In this document: piece after piece, positions 8,715 to 17,640 of the stretch
Numbering within the stretch: position 1 is the stretch's first letter
Layout of the letters: each line of letters starts with the position of its first letter
Assembly (NCBI GenBank): GCA_004322045.1
Contig: SCRN01000026.1
Span: 1 to 64,000, forward strand
Reading direction: 5' to 3'
Source: Paraburkholderia sp.
GTDB lineage: Bacteria; Pseudomonadota; Gammaproteobacteria; Burkholderiales; Burkholderiaceae
Length of the DNA stretch: 64,000 bases
Notes under the pieces: model-generated
Told to the model about the DNA's origin: nothing
Databases searched by the model: none
Seen by the model: the letters and a program-made list of their open reading frames with translations, nothing else
Position numbers and translations under genes: made by a program

Positions 8715-9467
8715 TCAATGGTCGAGCACTCTATGCAAGAACTGCCGCGTGCGCTCGTTAGCCGGATTGACGAAAATTTGTTCCGGTTCGCCTTGCTCGG
8801 CGATCACGCCCTTGTCCATGAAAACGACGCGGTCGGCAGTCTTGCGAGCAAACCCCATCTCATGCGTGACGACGACCATCGTCATCCCGTCGCGCGCCAG
8901 GCCGCGCATCACCTCCGTGACTTCGCCGACCAGCTCCGGGTCCAGCGCCGATGTGGCTTCGTCGAAGAACATGATGCCCGGCTCCACGGCGAGCGCGCGC
9001 GCAATCGCAACGCGCTGCTGCTGCCCGCCCGATAACTGGCTCGGGTAGTGCTCGGCCCGATCTGCCAGGCCCACTCGGTCGAGCGCCTCCATCGCGCGCT
9101 TGCGCGCGTCGGCAGGACTCATCTTGCGCGCTTTGATCAATGCGAGCATGACGTTTCCGAGCGCCGTCTTGTGGGGAAACAAATTGAATTGCTGAAAAAC
9201 CATGCCCACGTGCCCGCGAATTTCGCGCGCACGGCGCGGGTCGTGCAACGGCACAGCGTTGACCCACACCTCGCCCGAATCCGACGTTTCAAGCCCAGCC
9301 ATGATGCGCAGCACGGTGCTCTTGCCGGACCCCGACGCGCCGATCAGCACCAGCACTTCGCCCGTCCGGACTTCGAGGTTGATCTCTTTCAGCACCCGTG
9401 TCGAACCGAATGACTTGCTGACACCCGCAAGCGAAATGGCGGGCTTGAGTATTGTTTCAGTGGTCAC
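8715..9467 (-). CDS. Polar amino-acid ABC transporter ATPase
   Basis: A 250-residue ATPase of the GlnQ/HisP type. The start is GTG at 9467: it has GGAGGAG 6 nt upstream and overlaps the preceding permease stop by 4 nt (GTGA), a sign of translational coupling. Walker A is GASGSGKST, the signature is LSGGQQQR, and Walker B with the D-loop is [13 protein letters not shown]. It energises import by the two permeases and the lipoprotein binding protein encoded upstream. The open frame continues far upstream through the permease genes in another frame, but that part is not coding. The substrate is unknown; the family takes up polar amino acids or related compounds. Confidence 0.95.
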   Translation of the reverse strand: MTTETILKPAISLAGVSKSFGSTRVLKEINLEVRTGEVLVLIGASGSGKSTVLRIMAGLETSDSGEVWVNAVPLHDPRRAREIRGHVGMVFQQFNLFPHKTALGNVMLALIKARKMSPADARKRAMEALDRVGLADRAEHYPSQLSGGQQQRVAIARALAVEPGIMFFDEATSALDPELVGEVTEVMRGLARDGMTMVVVTHEMGFARKTADRVVFMDKGVIAEQGEPEQIFVNPANERTRQFLHRVLDH

Positions 9468-10108
9468 GACAATCTCCTCCGGTCGTGATGGCGCACCCAT
9501 TGCGAGAGCGGGAAGCACACGACAAAGTAAATGAGCGCGACGAGCCCGTAGATTTCCACGGGTTTGCCGATTCGGTCGACGATGGCTTGGCCGCCATGCA
9601 TCAACTCGGACATGCCGATCATGCTGACGATCGACGTGTCCTTGATGAGCGAGAGATACTGGCCCACGAGCGGAGGCAACACGATCCTCCCCGTTTGCGG
9701 CAGCACCACGAAAAAGAACGCCTGAATCTTGCTCAAGCCGAGAATCTGCGACACCTCCCACTGCCCCTTCGGCACCGACTCGATTCCGGATCTGAACACT
9801 TCTGCGATATACGCGCCTTGATAAACACTGAGGCCAATCGCACCCGCAGCAAACACATCGATCGCATAACCGAAGTAGGAGACGCCGAAGTAGATGAACA
9901 TCAGCGTGATGAGCACGGGCGTCCCGCGAAAGAGCTCCGTATAGAGTTTGGCGACGGCAGGCGTGCCCCATTGCCCGAACGAGCGAAGCACGGCAGCGAC
10001 GAGCCCTATCGAGGTGCCGCCTACGATCGCCGCGACTGAAAGGAGCAGCGTCGTCTCGAGTCCTTGTAGAAGGATCGCAAGACTGGTTCGCAACAAGTCG
10101 ATAGACAT
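9464..10108 (-). CDS. Amino-acid ABC transporter permease (second)
   Basis: A 214-residue HisM/GlnP-type inner-membrane permease with about five hydrophobic segments. The cytoplasmic EAA-type loop that contacts the ATPase is [20 protein letters not shown] (about residues 143-162). It starts 21 nt after the stop of the first permease and overlaps the GTG start of the ATPase. Two different permeases in one operon indicate a heterodimeric channel, as in HisQM. Confidence 0.94.
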   Translation of the reverse strand: MSIDLLRTSLAILLQGLETTLLLSVAAIVGGTSIGLVAAVLRSFGQWGTPAVAKLYTELFRGTPVLITLMFIYFGVSYFGYAIDVFAAGAIGLSVYQGAYIAEVFRSGIESVPKGQWEVSQILGLSKIQAFFFVVLPQTGRIVLPPLVGQYLSLIKDTSIVSMIGMSELMHGGQAIVDRIGKPVEIYGLVALIYFVVCFPLSQWVRHHDRRRLS

Positions 10109-10129
10109 GGTCCCGCTCCAATGCGTAGG

Positions 10130-10846
10130 TCAAGCTCGGTTGGCTCGGCGCAGCGACCAACCACCCGAACGCGTGCGCGCTCGAATGAGCAAGGGGGGAT
10201 GAAAGACGCGCGCGCCAAGCTGCCCGGCCAGCCATGAAAGTGCGTTGCTGAGCACGAGGTACGCAGCCAGTGTCACGGCGAACGTCTGCACATAAAACAG
10301 GGTTCGCGAATTGATCACCGTTGCCGTCCCCGTCAGTTCCGGCAACGCGATGGCCGATAGCAGCGACGTGCCCAGCAACAGCTGAATCAAATAATTGACG
10401 ATGGCCGGATACACGGCGCGCGCCGCTTGGGGCAACACGATCTGAGTGAAGATTTGCGCCCGCTCGAGCCCGAGGATTGCGGCGGCCTCCAACTGCCCCC
10501 GCGGCACTGACTGGATGCCGGCGCGAAACACCTCGGATAAGTAGGCGCCGACGTTCAACCCTAGCGCGATGACGCCGGCCCAATACGCGTCGAGAGCGAT
10601 GCCGGCGGACGGCAAACCGAAGAAGACGATGAAAATCTGCAATAGGACGGGCGTATTGCGGATGATTTCCACGTAGGCGCGCGCGATGAAACGCAACGCG
10701 CCAAGCATGGAGACGCTGGCGAGCGCAGTCAGCATTCCCAGCGCCACCGCCAACACGAACGAGAGCACGGTCACCTGCAGGGTCAGCCAACTCGCTTTGA
10801 TGAATTCCGGCACATAGCCCCAAAGCGTCAACCACTCGTAACCCAT
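10130..10846 (-). CDS. Amino-acid ABC transporter permease (first)
   Basis: A 238-residue HisQ/GlnP-type permease. I start it at 10846 ([10 protein letters not shown]), which has GGAGGG 5 nt upstream, rather than at an in-frame ATG 48 nt earlier. Hydrophobic helices begin at about residue 18 (a segment ending ALGMLTALA), the family motif [18 protein letters not shown] follows, and the coupling loop is [20 protein letters not shown]. The C-terminus is unusually rich in arginine and positively charged ([17 protein letters not shown]), consistent with a cytoplasmic tail. It pairs with the shorter permease downstream. Confidence 0.94.
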   Translation of the reverse strand: MGYEWLTLWGYVPEFIKASWLTLQVTVLSFVLAVALGMLTALASVSMLGALRFIARAYVEIIRNTPVLLQIFIVFFGLPSAGIALDAYWAGVIALGLNVGAYLSEVFRAGIQSVPRGQLEAAAILGLERAQIFTQIVLPQAARAVYPAIVNYLIQLLLGTSLLSAIALPELTGTATVINSRTLFYVQTFAVTLAAYLVLSNALSWLAGQLGARVFHPPLLIRARTRSGGWSLRRANRA

Positions 10847-10897
10847 CTCACCCTCCGCATCGTTTGGATCTCGCCCGCTCGCGGCACGCTGCACTCA

Positions 10898-11737
10898 TCA
10901 AAACCGCGGATTGAGCGGGTAATGAGGATCGACGCCGAACCACTTTTTATAGAGCTGCGCGTTGAGCTTGGACGCATCGATGTTGAAGAGGAACAAGTTC
11001 AAGTAGTTGAGCCAGGCTTGATCTCCGGCTTTGACGCCGAACGCGTTGTATTCGAGCGGCACCAGCGCTTCATCGGTGACCGTCAGATCGGGATCGAGCT
11101 TCGCTTGATAGGCAAGGAAGTTGTTGTCTTCGATCATGGCATCGGCCTGACCTTGCTTGACGGCCAGAATCGCTGCTTGCGAGCTGTCGTACTCCTGGAT
11201 TTTGACGGCCATGTTCAGCGCCCGCACTTCGTCGCCGTTGGTCGAACCTTTGACAGTGGCGATCGTGCGGTTGCTCATGTCCTTGATGGACTTGATGCCG
11301 CTGCTTTTCTTGACGAGCAGGGCTTCGCTCGCAACGACGTACGGCGTCGTGAATTCGATGACCTTCGCGCGCTCCAGATTGCGCGTGAAATTGCAGAACA
11401 CGACATCGACCTTGCTCGTCTGCAGATTGGGAATGCGGTTCGCACTGGTCGTATTCACCACTTCCAGCTTCACGCCCATCTCCTTGGCCAGTTCCTTCGC
11501 CAAGTCGACGTCATAGCCATCGGGCTGCCCGTTCTTGTCGTAAAACCCGAAGGGCGCAAACGTCAGACAATCGCCGACGCGCAGCGTGCCTCTCTGCAAT
11601 ACGGCCTGCAGCGTGGACGGTGATGCGGCGGCTTGCGGCGAGGCGGGCGTGGACACCTTCGTGCAGCCGGTCATCGCGAGCAATCCGGCAACTGAGAACA
11701 ACAGCGCAGCCTGGGCACCTCGTTTCGCAAGCTTCAT
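10898..11737 (-). CDS. Lipoprotein amino-acid binding protein of ABC importer
   Basis: A family 3 extracellular solute-binding protein of about 279 residues if started at the ATG at 11737; ATGs at 11752 and 11764 are alternatives. From 11737 the N-terminus is a short lipoprotein signal (MKLAKRGAQA, hydrophobic core, LLAMTGC), so Cys25 would be lipidated and the protein tethered to the inner membrane. The mature part starts LQAVLQRGTLRVGDCLTFAP and has the family motif GYDVDLAKELAKEMG. It heads the importer operon. The ligand is not identifiable by eye; the RidA partner downstream hints at an amino acid or amine whose breakdown gives imines. Confidence 0.92.
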   Translation of the reverse strand: MKLAKRGAQAALLFSVAGLLAMTGCTKVSTPASPQAAASPSTLQAVLQRGTLRVGDCLTFAPFGFYDKNGQPDGYDVDLAKELAKEMGVKLEVVNTTSANRIPNLQTSKVDVVFCNFTRNLERAKVIEFTTPYVVASEALLVKKSSGIKSIKDMSNRTIATVKGSTNGDEVRALNMAVKIQEYDSSQAAILAVKQGQADAMIEDNNFLAYQAKLDPDLTVTDEALVPLEYNAFGVKAGDQAWLNYLNLFLFNIDASKLNAQLYKKWFGVDPHYPLNPRF

Positions 11738-11832
11738 GACTTGGGTCCTCATCGAAGAGAGCATTCCGGGACGGACGAACCGGCATCGACGCCATAGGCA
11801 TGCTCGAATGCATCGATTTAGACATCCGTTTA

Positions 11833-11846
11833 TCCGATATACCGGA
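11833..11846. promoter_or_regulatory. Possible operator upstream of the amino-acid importer
   Basis: TCCG and CGGA separated by 6 nt form a short inverted repeat in the 266-nt AT-richer leader between the LacI gene stop and the binding-protein start. It could be the target of the IclR regulator, but the arms are only 4 bp and chance is a real alternative. Nothing else in this stretch stands out. Confidence 0.2.
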
Positions 11847-12003
11847 CAGCTATCTGGTGAATCGGATTGGCGCCCAGTCTTCGACGTTAAAAACGAGGAC
11901 GCAAGTCAGCTTTATTCCTTATTGCGATGTCAATTTTGGTGAGGCGAGCGCTGCTCGCCTGGAGAGCGATAGCGGTCCAATCCGCGGCCCGCCCCGATGA
12001 CGG

Positions 12004-13047
12004 TCACGAGCCTGCCGGCGCGGCAGTGGAGCCGCGAATGACGAGTTCGGGAGGCGAGGTATGAACGACGGTCGTATCCGTCGCCTTCCCGTTCATGAGG
12101 TCGATCAGCAAATCGATCCCCTTCTCGGCGAGTTCTGCCGTAGGGATCGCAACGGTCGTGAGTCCGGGCCGCGACTGACTAGCAGGGACGATGTCCGTGA
12201 TACTGACGACCGACAGATCGCTCGGCACCGCATAGCCAAGGTCGGACGCCGCGTTCAACACGCCCAACGCAGGAAGATCGTTGGAGACGAACAGCGCCGT
12301 GAGGTCAGGGCGAGACGAAAGCAAATCCGTCGCGGCTTGATAGCCGCCATCATATGAGTCCTCGGTAAACCGCTCATCGGCCGCCACTCGGCGAATCTTG
12401 GCTTCGCGCATGACCTCCCGGTAGCCGGCTAAACGCGCGCTGTGTATCCCGTTCTTCGGACTGCCGATGATCGCTCCGATTCGCCGATGCCCCAACTCGA
12501 TCAGATGCTTCACCGCAATCCGCGCGGCGCCCTTCGCGTCGAACGTCACGCACGCGATGCCCGGCGGTTCGTCCGGCAGTTCCCACACCGATATGACAAC
12601 CGGAATCCCGCGCCGCTGAAGCGCGCGTAGATCTTCGATCGGCAAGTCGCCATAGTTCGCGACCAGCACGCCGTCCGACAGCGACCCGGCTACCTGCTGA
12701 AGAAACGTGGTGCCGCGGTCCGCTTCGTGATCCGTGTTGCATACGAGCAGGTGCCGCTCATGTTTGAGCGCGCACAAATTCGCAGCTAGCGTGAACTCCG
12801 GGTAGAACGGATTCGTGATGCAACTGAGCATCAACGCGAGGGTCGGGGCCTTCCGTTCCACGAGCGCGCGGGCCGTCAGGTTCGGCCGATACCCTTGTCT
12901 TTGCACGGCGTCGAGCACGCGCCGCCGTGTCTCCTCCCCAACGCGCCCCCGCCCGCGCAACACGTTCGAAACCGTCATGACCGAGACGCCGGCATCTTCC
13001 GCCACCTCTCTGATGGTGGCGGCCGGTGTGAAATGTTTGCTGCTCAT
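12004..13047 (-). CDS. LacI family repressor of the beta-galactoside operon
   Basis: A 347-residue LacI/GalR-type regulator. I start it at 13047 (MSSKHFTPAATIREVAED); the longer frame to 13092 adds 15 residues before the usual N-terminus. The helix-turn-helix and hinge are intact (TIREVAEDAGVSVMTVSNVL, residues about 10-30, with the hinge near 50-60), followed by a periplasmic-binding-protein-like sensor domain. It is divergent from the sugar ABC ATPase gene, with a TGTAACGTTAAA operator candidate between them, so it very probably represses the ABC/beta-galactosidase operon until a galactoside-derived inducer binds. Confidence 0.93.
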   Translation of the reverse strand: MSSKHFTPAATIREVAEDAGVSVMTVSNVLRGRGRVGEETRRRVLDAVQRQGYRPNLTARALVERKAPTLALMLSCITNPFYPEFTLAANLCALKHERHLLVCNTDHEADRGTTFLQQVAGSLSDGVLVANYGDLPIEDLRALQRRGIPVVISVWELPDEPPGIACVTFDAKGAARIAVKHLIELGHRRIGAIIGSPKNGIHSARLAGYREVMREAKIRRVAADERFTEDSYDGGYQAATDLLSSRPDLTALFVSNDLPALGVLNAASDLGYAVPSDLSVVSITDIVPASQSRPGLTTVAIPTAELAEKGIDLLIDLMNGKATDTTVVHTSPPELVIRGSTAAPAGS

Positions 13048-13203
13048 GACGAGACCAACGAATAGGGGTTGCAAGGAATCGCGACGCCACATTCAATAGC
13101 CAACGGCAACCGCTTGTCAACTCATCATCGGTATAAGACCTATTGCTTCGGTCGAGAATCCGGCGTAGAGTCCGTCCGAACAACAGGTAGGACACATCGG
13201 GAC

Positions 13204-13223
13204 AGGCCTCACGGCCTTTTTTT
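13204..13223 (+). terminator. Small terminator-like hairpin in the leader of the sugar operon
   Basis: A 5-bp stem AGGCC/GGCCT with loop TCAC is followed by seven T. It lies 50 nt upstream of the sugar ATPase start and just upstream of the putative LacI operator. No + strand gene ends here, so it is either a transcription-blocking element or chance. Confidence 0.4.
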
Positions 13224-13235
13224 GAAATCCATTGA

Positions 13236-13247
13236 TGTAACGTTAAA
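13236..13247. promoter_or_regulatory. LacI-type operator candidate
   Basis: TGTAACGTTAAA is one base away from the perfect palindrome TGTAACGTTACA and has the central CG typical of LacI/GalR family operators; the match extends outward as TT...AA. It lies 26 nt before the ATPase start codon in the divergent intergenic region shared with the LacI gene. Confidence 0.6.
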
Positions 13248-13273
13248 CCAAGCTGGATGGAGACGATTCGAAC

Positions 13274-14428
13274 ATGGCTGCCATCACTCTGAAGGGCGTG
13301 ACGAAAGCGTATGGCGATCACGCGCCGGTGTTGCGCGGTATCGACCTCGACATTGGGAAAAACGAGTTCTGCGTTTTCCTCGGGCCTTCGGGATGCGGCA
13401 AGTCCACGTTGCTGCGCATCATCGCCGGGCTCGAAGACCCAAGCTCGGGGGACGTACAGATCGGCGGGCGTGTGGTCAACGAAGTGCCGCCCGCCAAAAG
13501 AGGCGTAGCCATGGTCTTTCAGAGCTACGCCTTGTTCCCTCATATGACGGTCGAACAAAACATGGGGTTTGGTCTCAAGCTATCCGGTATGCCCGCCGCG
13601 GAAATCGCGAATCGCGTTCATACCGCGGCGAGGACGCTGCAACTCGATGCACTGCTAAAACGAAAGCCCGCGGCGTTATCCGGCGGGCAGCGCCAGCGTG
13701 TAGCCATCGGCCGAGCCATCGTAAGAGAGCCCGGCGTGTTTCTGTTCGACGAGCCGCTCTCGAATCTGGACGCCATGCTCCGCAGCCAGACCAGGATCGA
13801 AATCGCCAAGCTGCATCGGCAGTTCGCCCAAGCGAGCACGGTCTATGTGACGCACGATCAAGTCGAGGCCATGACGCTCGGAGACAAGATCGTGCTATTG
13901 CGCGCCGGTGCGGATGCCGAACGGTTAGGGAGCATCGCTCAAGTTGGGTCGCCACTCGATCTCTATCACCGTCCCAACAGCCGCTTCGTGGCGGAATTCA
14001 TCGGCAGCCCGAAGATGAATTTCCTCGAAGCGGTCGTCGAGTCGGCTCGCGGCGGCCAGGTCGCCGTGCGGCTGGCAACGTCCAACGACGTGGTCAACGT
14101 CTCGGCCGACGGCGCCTCGTTGCATATCGGGCAGACCGTGTACCTCGGAATCCGCCCTGAGCACTTCGACGATGTAGTCACCGGCGACACCGACAATGCG
14201 CGCAGATCGAGCCCGGAGTTGCAAACCCTGCGGCGCGAGGTCGTTCTCATCGAACGCTTGGGCGAGCACAGCTATCTCCACCTCGACGACCATGCCGGAA
14301 CCACGGTCGTTGCAAAGCAATCCGGCGACGCGGCCGTTCAACCCGGCACACGCGTCGCGGCGCGATTCCGTCCCGACGCCTGCCACTTGTTTACCGCCGA
14401 CGGTAGCGCAGTTCCGAAGCTTCATTAA
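13274..14428 (+). CDS. Sugar ABC transporter ATPase (MsmK/UgpC type)
   Basis: A 384-residue ATPase of the CUT1 carbohydrate family. It has Walker A GPSGCGKST (about residues 37-45), Q-loop MVFQSYALFPHM, signature LSGGQRQRVAIGRAI, Walker B VFLFDEPLSNLD, and a C-terminal TOBE/regulatory extension from about residue 240, which is the length expected for MalK/UgpC-like proteins. It is the first gene of the operon ATPase, binding protein, two permeases, beta-galactosidase. The operon probably imports beta-galactosides or galacto-oligosaccharides. Confidence 0.95.
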   Translation: MAAITLKGVTKAYGDHAPVLRGIDLDIGKNEFCVFLGPSGCGKSTLLRIIAGLEDPSSGDVQIGGRVVNEVPPAKRGVAMVFQSYALFPHMTVEQNMGFGLKLSGMPAAEIANRVHTAARTLQLDALLKRKPAALSGGQRQRVAIGRAIVREPGVFLFDEPLSNLDAMLRSQTRIEIAKLHRQFAQASTVYVTHDQVEAMTLGDKIVLLRAGADAERLGSIAQVGSPLDLYHRPNSRFVAEFIGSPKMNFLEAVVESARGGQVAVRLATSNDVVNVSADGASLHIGQTVYLGIRPEHFDDVVTGDTDNARRSSPELQTLRREVVLIERLGEHSYLHLDDHAGTTVVAKQSGDAAVQPGTRVAARFRPDACHLFTADGSAVPKLH

Positions 14429-14448
14429 AACGACATTAGGAGACAACC

Positions 14449-15690
14449 ATGAAACGCGTCATCAAGCTCTCAGTCCTGAGTGCTGCCCTCTGCGTCGCCA
14501 CCGCCGCCGCCGCCAGCGCCGGGACGCTGCAGTTGAACATCGCTTTCAAAGGCGCCGAAACGCGTGCGGTCTGGGAGAGCCTGATCAAGCAGTTCGAGCA
14601 AGCCAATCCAGGGGTCGCCACCAAGGTCGCGTTCGTCGAAGAGGAAACCTACAAGGTGCAACTGCCCGCATGGCTCACCTCGGTGGCGCCGGACGTGGTC
14701 AATTGGCATGAGGGCGAGCGCATGGCTTACTACGCGAAGCGCGGGCTTCTCGATGATCTGACGGGCGACTGGCAGAAAAACGGATGGGATACTCAGTTCG
14801 CCTCGCTCAAGACAGCGTCTTCCTATCACGGCAAGCAATTTGCGATGCCGACGCAATACTTCGCTTGGGGCCTGTACTACCGGAAAGACCTGTTCGAGAA
14901 GGTTGGAATCAAAAACGAGCCGACGACCTGGCAAGCCTTTCTCGATGATTGCAAGAAGCTCAAGGCGGCCGGCATCGCACCGATTGCGGTCGGCGGCCGC
15001 GATTCGTAGACGCTTGCCGCGTGGTTCGATTATCTCGATCTGCGCATCAACGGATACGCCTTTCACATGAAGTTGATGAACGGCGAGGTTCCCTACACCG
15101 ATGCGCGCGTGAAGAACGTGTATTTGGCGTGGAAGACGCTGATCGACAACAAATACTTCATCGACAATCCGCTGTCGTACAGCCTCGACTCCGTGCAGCC
15201 GCTCTACATTCAGGGGCAAGCCGCCATGATGCTCATGGGCACCTTCCTTTCGCCCGGTCTGCCGCCGGCGACGAAAGCGCAAACCGGCTTCTTCAAATTC
15301 CCGACCGTCAATCCGAAAGTCACGCCCGCCGAAGACGGGTCCGCCGAGTGTCTCAACATCCCGATGCGCGCGGCCAACAAGGCGGACGCCCGCAAGTTCT
15401 TGGCGTTCATGGGGCAACCCGATCACGACGCCGCGCTCGCCAAAGGCGTCGGCACCTTGCCGGCCAATAGCAAGGCAGCGATGCCCGACGATCCGATCGC
15501 CAAGATCGGGTTTCAGATCCTCTCCCATACGAGCGGCGGCGTGGCGCAGTTTTACGACCGCGACATGACCAAGGAGATGGCCGATGAAGGCATGAAGGGC
15601 ATGCAACGATTCATCAGCGACCCTTCGAAACTCGACGACATCCTCAGCGACCTGGAAAAGACGCGCAAGCGTATCTACCACGCGTCCTGA
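14449..15690 (+). pseudogene. Sugar-binding protein gene of the ABC importer, interrupted by an amber codon
   Basis: The frame reads as one family 1 extracellular sugar-binding protein of 413 codons before the final stop, but codon 187 (15007-15009) is TAG. The first part has a Sec signal peptide (MKRVIKLSVL, cut near ASA-GT) and the usual N-lobe; immediately after the TAG the same frame continues TLAAWFDYLDLRINGYAFHM and runs to a normal C-terminus. In relatives this place usually holds tryptophan, so a single TGG to TAG change explains the break. As written, translation gives a truncated 186-residue protein and the importer would lack its receptor. A sequencing error or amber suppression are alternatives. 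The flanking operon genes are all intact. Confidence 0.85.
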
Positions 15691-15706
15691 TCTCGCGAGC
15701 ACTCCG

Positions 15707-16663
15707 ATGACTACAGCCGACACGAGAAGCTCGGTGAGTTCCGACTCACCCACGGATCAGCCGCGCCCGATCAACCGCTCGTCAGATGGACGGCGGTTGC
15801 GGGTGTCGTCGCCTCTTGCCCAAAAGCGCAAGCGCGCAGCGTTATTGTTTCTGCTGCCCGCGTGCGCGATGTTCTCGATCTACGTGATCTATCCCATCAT
15901 CAGCAGCATCGTGCTGAGCTTTTATAGCTGGGATGGGATGAGCGACAAGGTCTTCGTCGGGCTCGCGAACTACATCGAGTTGATTCACACCGATACCTTT
16001 TACGTCGCCCTGAGGAACAACCTCCTCTGGCTCGTCTTGTTTCTGCTCGCGCCCCCGATCGGCCTCGTGTTCGCGCTCTATCTGAACCAAAGCGTGCGCG
16101 GCATGCGGCTCATCAAATCGCTCTTCTTCTCGCCGTTCGTGCTCTCGGGCGTGGTGGTCGGTCTCGTGTTCAGCTGGTTCTACGACCCCGCGTTCGGCTT
16201 GCTGAAAGTGATTGTCGGTCACGGCATTCCCGTATTGGGCGATGAGCACTACGCCACGTTCGGGGTGATCGCCGCGGCGCTTTGGCCGCAAATCCCGTTT
16301 TGCATGCTGCTGTACCTCACCAATCTCACGAGCATCAATCCCGAGATCATTGAAGCGGGCCGCATGGAAGGCGCGACAGGCTGGTCGCTGCTTTGGCACG
16401 TGGTTCTGCCTCAACTGCGCCCTGCAACGTTCCTTTCCGTCGTGCTCACGATCATCGGTGCGCTGAGGAGCTTCGATTTGATCGCCGTGATGACGGGCGG
16501 CGGCCCGTTCGACAGCTCGACAGTGTTGGCCTATTTCATGTACGACCAAGCCATCAAGTACTTCAGGTATGGCTATTCGGCGGCGATCGCGGTCGTGTTG
16601 TTTTTGATCATGCTGGTGTTCATCGTGTACCAGTTGCGGCGGTTGCTCCGCAACGACCGATAA
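15707..16663 (+). CDS. Sugar ABC transporter permease, MalF/UgpA type
   Basis: A 318-residue inner-membrane permease. An unusually long, polar cytoplasmic N-tail of about 43 residues (ending LAQKRKR) comes before the first membrane helix. About six hydrophobic segments follow, and the coupling loop is EAGRMEGATGWSLLWHVVLP (about residues 216-236). It begins 16 nt after the end of the binding-protein frame. It forms the channel with the MalG-type permease that follows. Confidence 0.95.
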   Translation: MTTADTRSSVSSDSPTDQPRPINRSSDGRRLRVSSPLAQKRKRAALLFLLPACAMFSIYVIYPIISSIVLSFYSWDGMSDKVFVGLANYIELIHTDTFYVALRNNLLWLVLFLLAPPIGLVFALYLNQSVRGMRLIKSLFFSPFVLSGVVVGLVFSWFYDPAFGLLKVIVGHGIPVLGDEHYATFGVIAAALWPQIPFCMLLYLTNLTSINPEIIEAGRMEGATGWSLLWHVVLPQLRPATFLSVVLTIIGALRSFDLIAVMTGGGPFDSSTVLAYFMYDQAIKYFRYGYSAAIAVVLFLIMLVFIVYQLRRLLRNDR

Positions 16664-16677
16664 CCGAGGAAGCGCTT

Positions 16678-17529
16678 ATGTATCCCACTCCGGTACACCG
16701 TTGGAGCCCGATGGGGCGCCAGGTCTATAAAGCATCGCTACCCATCGCCCTCGTCATCTGGTTGCTTCCGTTGATTGCGGTTTTCATTACCTCGGTGCGC
16801 TCGACGGATGAGCTCACGCAGGGCAACTACTGGGGATGGCCCGAGAAGCTCGCGCTGGTGGAAAACTACCGCACGGTTCTGTTCAGCTCTCCCATGCTTC
16901 ACTATTTCCTGAACAGTTGCCTCATCACCGTGCCGGCCGTCGTCGGCTCGATCGCATTGGCTTCGATGGCGGGATTTGCGCTCGCTACGTATCCATTCAA
17001 GGGAAACAACAGTCTCCTCGGCGTCTTCGTGGCGGGAAACTTCGTGCCGATCCAGGTGCTGATGATTCCCGTGCGGCAATTGACGCTGCATCTCGGTCTG
17101 TTCAACACGATCGAAGGGTTGATCCTCTTTCACATCTCGTTCCAGACCGGTTTTTGCACTTTGTTCCTGCGAAATTTCATCAAAGAACTCCCCTACGAGC
17201 TCGTCGAAGCAGCGCGCATCGAAGGGGCAAGCGAATGGCAATTGTTCTACCGAATCATCCCGCCGCTGATCGCGCCTGCCCTCGCTGCGCTTGCCATTCT
17301 CGTCTTCACGTTCGTTTGGAACGACTACTTCTGGGCGCTGTGCCTAACGCAAGGTGACGACGCCGCGCCGATCACCGTCGGAGTGGCCGCGCTCAAGGGA
17401 CAGTGGACAACTGCCTGGAACCTTGTGTCGGCGGGTTCGCTGCTCGCGGCGCTGCCGTCCGTCGTTATTTTCTTCGCGATGCAAAAACACTTCATCGCCG
17501 GCCTGACCTTCGGCGCCACGAAGGGCTAA
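16678..17529 (+). CDS. Sugar ABC transporter permease, MalG/UgpE type
   Basis: A 283-residue permease. The start at 16678 (MYPTPVHRWS) has GAGGA 8 nt upstream and follows the previous stop by 14 nt; a longer open frame upstream overlaps the MalF-type gene and is not used. It has six membrane segments, and the coupling loop is VEAARIEGASEWQLFYRIIP (about residues 179-198). It completes the CUT1 importer. A run of nine C lies in the 111-nt gap to the next gene. Confidence 0.95.
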   Translation: MYPTPVHRWSPMGRQVYKASLPIALVIWLLPLIAVFITSVRSTDELTQGNYWGWPEKLALVENYRTVLFSSPMLHYFLNSCLITVPAVVGSIALASMAGFALATYPFKGNNSLLGVFVAGNFVPIQVLMIPVRQLTLHLGLFNTIEGLILFHISFQTGFCTLFLRNFIKELPYELVEAARIEGASEWQLFYRIIPPLIAPALAALAILVFTFVWNDYFWALCLTQGDDAAPITVGVAALKGQWTTAWNLVSAGSLLAALPSVVIFFAMQKHFIAGLTFGATKG

Positions 17530-17640
17530 TCGTTCGCACACCGCCCCCCCCCGCGCCCGCGTCCGCATGGAATGCGGCGCAGGATGCCTGCATCGATCTC
17601 GCTGGGCGCGGTGTGCCCATCAATTTGATAAGGAATCTCC

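Noticed and set aside
8715-10835. A 706-codon minus-strand open frame covering both permeases and the ATPase
   Set aside because: Only its last 250 codons encode the ATPase, from the GTG at 9467; the earlier part is an out-of-frame reading of the permease genes kept open by high GC.
17544-17552. Run of nine C upstream of the beta-galactosidase gene as a phase-variation tract
   Set aside because: It lies about 90 nt before the start codon, outside coding sequence and away from a recognised promoter; a single short tract is weak evidence.
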